64,000 nt of DNA. Origin: Symbiodinium natans (Eukaryota > Sar > Dinophyceae > Suessiales > Symbiodiniaceae). The DNA lies in assembly GCA_905221605.1 (NCBI GenBank), contig CAJNDS010000398.1, positions 46,001 through 110,000 on the forward strand, given 5' to 3'. The position numbers were made by a program, and so were the translations under genes. Positions 61,201-64,000 of the stretch are shown here, one piece after another. How positions within the stretch are numbered: position 1 is the stretch's first letter; the number at the start of each line of letters is the position of its first letter. The notes under the pieces were generated by a model that saw nothing but the letters and a program-made list of their open reading frames with translations, was not told where the DNA came from and searched no databases.

Positions 61201-62942
61201 TGACAGGGACTCTGAAACCCAAAAGCCCCTACTCCCTAACACCCTCAAAGCCTGAGGGTTTTTTGGAGGGTGGCGGGGGGGTCTGGGGCGTTCAGGGTTT
61301 TAGAGGTTGGGAGACTTGGAGAATTCAAGCTTAGGGGTTTTAGCACCCTAAGCCCTGAAAACTAAACCCTAAACCCTAAACCCCTAAACCCCTAAACCCC
61401 TGAACCCCTAAACCCTCAACACCTAAACCCTAAGCCAGACCCTAACCCCTAAGCCCCTAAACCCTAAACCGCTAAACCCCTAAACCCCTAAACCCCTGAA
61501 CCCCTAAACCCCTAAACCCCTAAACCCTGAACCCCTAAACCCTTAAACCCCAAACCCTAAACCCTAAAACCCTAAACCCAAACCCCAACCCCTAAACCCC
61601 TAAAGCCCCAAACCCCTAAACCCTAAAACCCTTAACCCCGAAACCTCTAAACCCCTAAACCGTAAACCCTAAACCCTGAACCCCTAAAGGCCCTAAACCC
61701 TTAAACCCCTAAACCCTAAAACCCTAAACCCTAAACCTTAAACCCCAAACCCTAAAACCCTAAACCCTAAACCCTACACCCAAAACCCAAAACCCAAAAC
61801 CCTAAACCCTAAACCCTAAAACCCTAAACCCTAAAACCCTAAAACCCTAAAACCCTAAACCCTAAACCCTAAACCCTCAACAAGGTCTGGGGACCGCAGC
61901 CAAGCCGCACCCGGCGCAGAAGCGCGTGGCCGAGCTCCATGGCTCCCAGCGCCTCAGCCTCCCACACAGTGCGGGCGATCGGGGGCCTTGGGGGCTTAGG
62001 GTTTAGGGTTTAGGGTTTAGGGTTTAGGGTCCCTAAACCCTAATGGGGCTTCGGGTTCAGGGTCCAGGTTCAAGGTTTAGGAGGTTGGGGGGGCCCAGGG
62101 TTGCCATTTCAGAGTTTTTGGTTCAGGGTTGAGGGAGCGCGTTTGTTGTAGGGTGCCCTCTCTTCGAAATGTCCCTAGCACCACTACCCTTTGATGAAGG
62201 CACGCAAAGCCTTCTTCCGACGGCAGGCGTGCTTGCTTCAGCAAAGTATCATGCCGTCACCATGTGTGGCGGGGCTGTGTGCTTGCTCCAGAGCTGCTGG
62301 TGTTATGTGCGTGTGGGCTGCGCAGTGACCTCAGCCCGAATCGCTTCCCGAAAGGGTTTAAGGGTTTAGGGTTCCGAAGCCCTAAACCCCTAAGCGCTAA
62401 ACCCAAAACCCAAAGCCCTAAACCCGAGGCCCACAGAATCTTCGGGGTCAATCGGCTGAGGTGCGGGTTTTGCACCCCTGGCATCGTCATGTCGCTCTAC
62501 ACAACACTCTGCAGGTGCGTGGCTCAGGGCCTTTTTTGGGTGTGGGGATCTCGGAGATAGAGTTGAGACATTTATGTGATTTTGGTTCTTTTTGACTTTA
62601 CAAGGGCTTTTAGTGTCTTTTTCCCCACCTTCGGTGTGGGGTTGTTAGATTCTAAACTCAACTCTTCTCCTCGCCCGGAACTCTTCTCCTCGCCCGTGCC
62701 CAACCTTGAGTGCCCAACCCCAGAGACTCCCTCGAGTGCCCAACCCAGAGTCTCCCTGGAGTGCCCAACCCAGATGGGGATGTTCGAAGTAAAAGAATTT
62801 TAAGGTTTTTTGGGTGTTTTTTGGTATTTTAACGGGGGAATGTGGGTCTCAGGGTCTTGAAGCCTCAGAGCCCATATGCAAAGCTCCCCTACACCCAAAT
62901 TTAAGAGCCTCCGGCTCAAGCCGCCGACCCCGCTGGAGCATA
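58206..62942 (+). CDS. XDH: Xanthine dehydrogenase/aldehyde oxidase-type gene, 5' exons (2Fe-2S domains)
   Basis: Small exons encode the N-terminal iron-sulfur part of a molybdenum hydroxylase, which oxidises hypoxanthine/xanthine or aldehydes. Exons: 58206-58244 (GTKLGCGEGGCGAC, three Cys of the plant-ferredoxin-type cluster), 59224-59276 (TVTVSHFDHSSKKVIHR), 59897-about 59934 (VNACLAPLCSVDG, fourth Cys), 61885-61948 (GLGTAAKPHPAQKRVAELHG), 62461-62514 (CGFCTPGIVMSLYTT, second cluster) and probably 62908-62942 (LRLKPPTPLEH). Introns read GC-AG except the last two, which have GT donors. The second-cluster CRCTGYRP exon, the FAD and the molybdopterin domains lie beyond the window. XDH and aldehyde oxidase cannot be separated on this part. 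The first exon and the short exon before GLGT were not found. Confidence 0.85.
58398..58680. repeat. AT microsatellite and ATATGATTGT-type minisatellite
   Basis: A TA run at 58403-58420, then about 30 degenerate 8-9-bp units (TGATTATA, TGATTGTA) in an XDH-like intron. Confidence 0.85.
58786..59220. repeat. CCCTAAA arrays
   Basis: Runs at 58786-58849 and 59040-59220 directly before the XDH-like exon at 59224. Confidence 0.9.
59359..59481. mobile_element. MITE family B, copy 4
   Basis: GGTTTACTTGGAGGTTCA and its exact reverse complement TGAACCTCCAAGTAAACC bound about 120 bp in an XDH-like intron. Confidence 0.82.
61362..61880. repeat. Mixed CCCTAAA/CCCCTAAA array
   Basis: About 70 heptamer and octamer units with substitutions, ending 5 bp before the XDH-like exon at 61885. 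The exon's acceptor CAAG follows CCCTCAA. Confidence 0.92.
61885..62514 (+). CDS. XDH: XDH-like exons for the second 2Fe-2S domain
   Basis: Exon 61885-61948 ends CA|GCGCC and exon 62461 starts GTGCGGG, so the joined frame is HGSQCGFCTPGIVMS, the signature of the family. The intron between them contains TTTAGGG arrays. Confidence 0.88.
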
Positions 62943-63109
62943 GTTGAAAGGTTTAAACGCGCTCGTCAGCTCAAAGGATCCAAAAGTTGATTTGCTTGAG
63001 CCTCTGTGAAACGTTGGGGGGGGGAGTAGCACCAGGACCCAAACAGGAGGTGAAGTCAGCAGGATTGTTGAACAGACCAAACCCAGCAACCACGACAAAC
63101 GGGGGTTGG

Positions 63110-63232
63110 GGGGTTGGGGGGTTAGGGGGGGTGGGGTAGAGGGGTGGTTGGGTAGGGGTGGTAGGGTTGAGGGCCAGGGGGGGGGGTGGGGGGGGGGGGG
63201 TAGGGGGGGGGGGGGGTGGGGGGGGGAGGGGG

Positions 63233-63269
<37 letters not shown>

Positions 63270-63340
63270 GTAGGGTGTAGGGTGTAGGGTGTAGGGTGTA
63301 GGGTGTAGGGTGTAGGGTGTAGGGTGTAGTGTAGGGCTGA
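63110..63340. repeat. G homopolymer and GGGTGTA array
   Basis: Near-pure G from 63175 to 63268, then about nine GTGTAGG units. Confidence 0.9.
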
Positions 63341-64000
63341 GTGTTTAGGGTTTAGGGCTTAGGGTCTTTAGCGTCCTTCAGGGTTTCGGATTTAGGGTTT
63401 AGGGTTTAGGGTTTAGTAAATTTAGGGTTTATAGGTTCATAGGGTTCAGGGTTTAGGGTTTAGGGGGAAGAGTTTTTGGGCTTCTGATGACCTTGTGATT
63501 CGAATCCTCTGGAATCTGTGTACTTTTGGAACCCTAAACCCTAAATCCTGCACCCCTTTTTCTGTTTTCCCGGGTAGCACCCGAAACGAAGAAGGAACAA
63601 ACGATATCTCAGACCCCACAATGTGCCCCAAATCGAAGTGTGGGGGGGGGGGTTGGGTTTTTTTGCCAAAGGGCCCCTATGTTTTCTGCGAAACCGCCTA
63701 TGGTCCGTGAGTTTATGCGGTGTGGGTGGTCTGGCCCTCCACGGAAAAGCTGCCCGGGTACCCCCCCCTACCACCCCCTCCCCCCCCCCCCCCCGCGTTT
63801 TTGGGGGGAGGGAAAGAGGGAGGTTTTCACCCCCCCCCCCCCCCCCGCGTTTTTGGGGGGAGGGAAAGAGGGAGGTTTTCACCTCCTTTTCCCATCCAAC
63901 ACGCCGCCAAGGTCGGCGGACCTCAGCCCTCAACCCTAAGCCATAAAACCTGAACCATAAACCCTGAACCCTAAACCCTAAACCCATAAACCTTGCATCT
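63341..64000. other. Low-complexity right end
   Basis: Heptamer variants, then a 55-60-bp unit (poly-C, GCGTTTTTGGGGGGAGGGAA) in two tandem copies at about 63780-63890. Open frames here are compositional; the next XDH exon is not present. Confidence 0.6.

Noticed and set aside
7200-64000. A true chromosome end
   Set aside because: Telomere heptamers occur in both orientations and are interrupted by exons throughout, so they are interstitial; no terminal run reaches the window edge.
1-64000. tRNA or rRNA genes
   Set aside because: No cloverleaf with a T-loop GTTCGAATC-type box or rRNA core sequence was noticed on either strand; a covariance search was not possible.

Overview
The window looks like nuclear DNA of a dinoflagellate. 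The evidence is: plant-type telomere heptamers (CCCTAAA/TTTAGGG) in dozens of interstitial arrays in both orientations; protein-coding genes cut into very small exons whose introns begin with GC, GA or GT and end AG|G; a multi-exon gene family with an SHQW/IWYDYFSCPQ N-terminal region and ankyrin repeats; and tyrosine-recombinase retrotransposons with a methyltransferase-like domain. The species cannot be told from the sequence. All coding sequence I can support is on the + strand.

Layout. (1) 1-3595: the 3' part of a decayed tyrosine-recombinase-type retroelement (methyltransferase-like fragment, reverse transcriptase without its YxDD region, RNase H), ending in a direct-repeat pair. (2) 3596-7290: spacer with no gene I can support. 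(3) 7291-26669: host gene 1, start and stop codons visible. Its largest intron (11186-24203) contains an island bounded by CCCTAACA octamer repeats, and inside that a nearly pristine 9,890-bp retrotransposon (12851-22740). (4) 26.7-44.3 kb: repeat-rich DNA with a dozen short coding-like islands, probably exons of at least one unrecognised gene. (5) 44387-56282: host gene 2, a paralogue of gene 1, also with start and stop visible. (6) 58206-62942: 5' exons of a xanthine dehydrogenase/aldehyde oxidase-type gene, running out of the window. (7) 62.9-64 kb: homopolymer and low-complexity DNA.

The retrotransposon is the main system. It has exact split direct repeats (A1 ... B1A2 ... B2), as in Ngaro/PAT-type elements. 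It encodes a coiled-coil protein, a tyrosine recombinase, a Gag with two zinc fingers, and a 1,250-residue Pol in which a 2-oxoglutarate/Fe(II) dioxygenase-like domain and a C5-methyltransferase-like domain precede reverse transcriptase and RNase H. Gag and Pol are in the same frame, separated by a single UGA.

The second system is intron birth. Comparing the two paralogues exon by exon shows many shared GC-AG/GA-AG introns, plus six introns present only in gene 2. Each of the six has a short duplication at its two splice junctions. Two of them consist almost exactly of one terminal-inverted-repeat element family whose end supplies the 3' AG. Others are filled with telomere heptamers or minisatellites. 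Several further short inverted-repeat families are scattered through the introns. Exon junctions were worked out by hand from reading frame and paralogue alignment; no cDNA was available.
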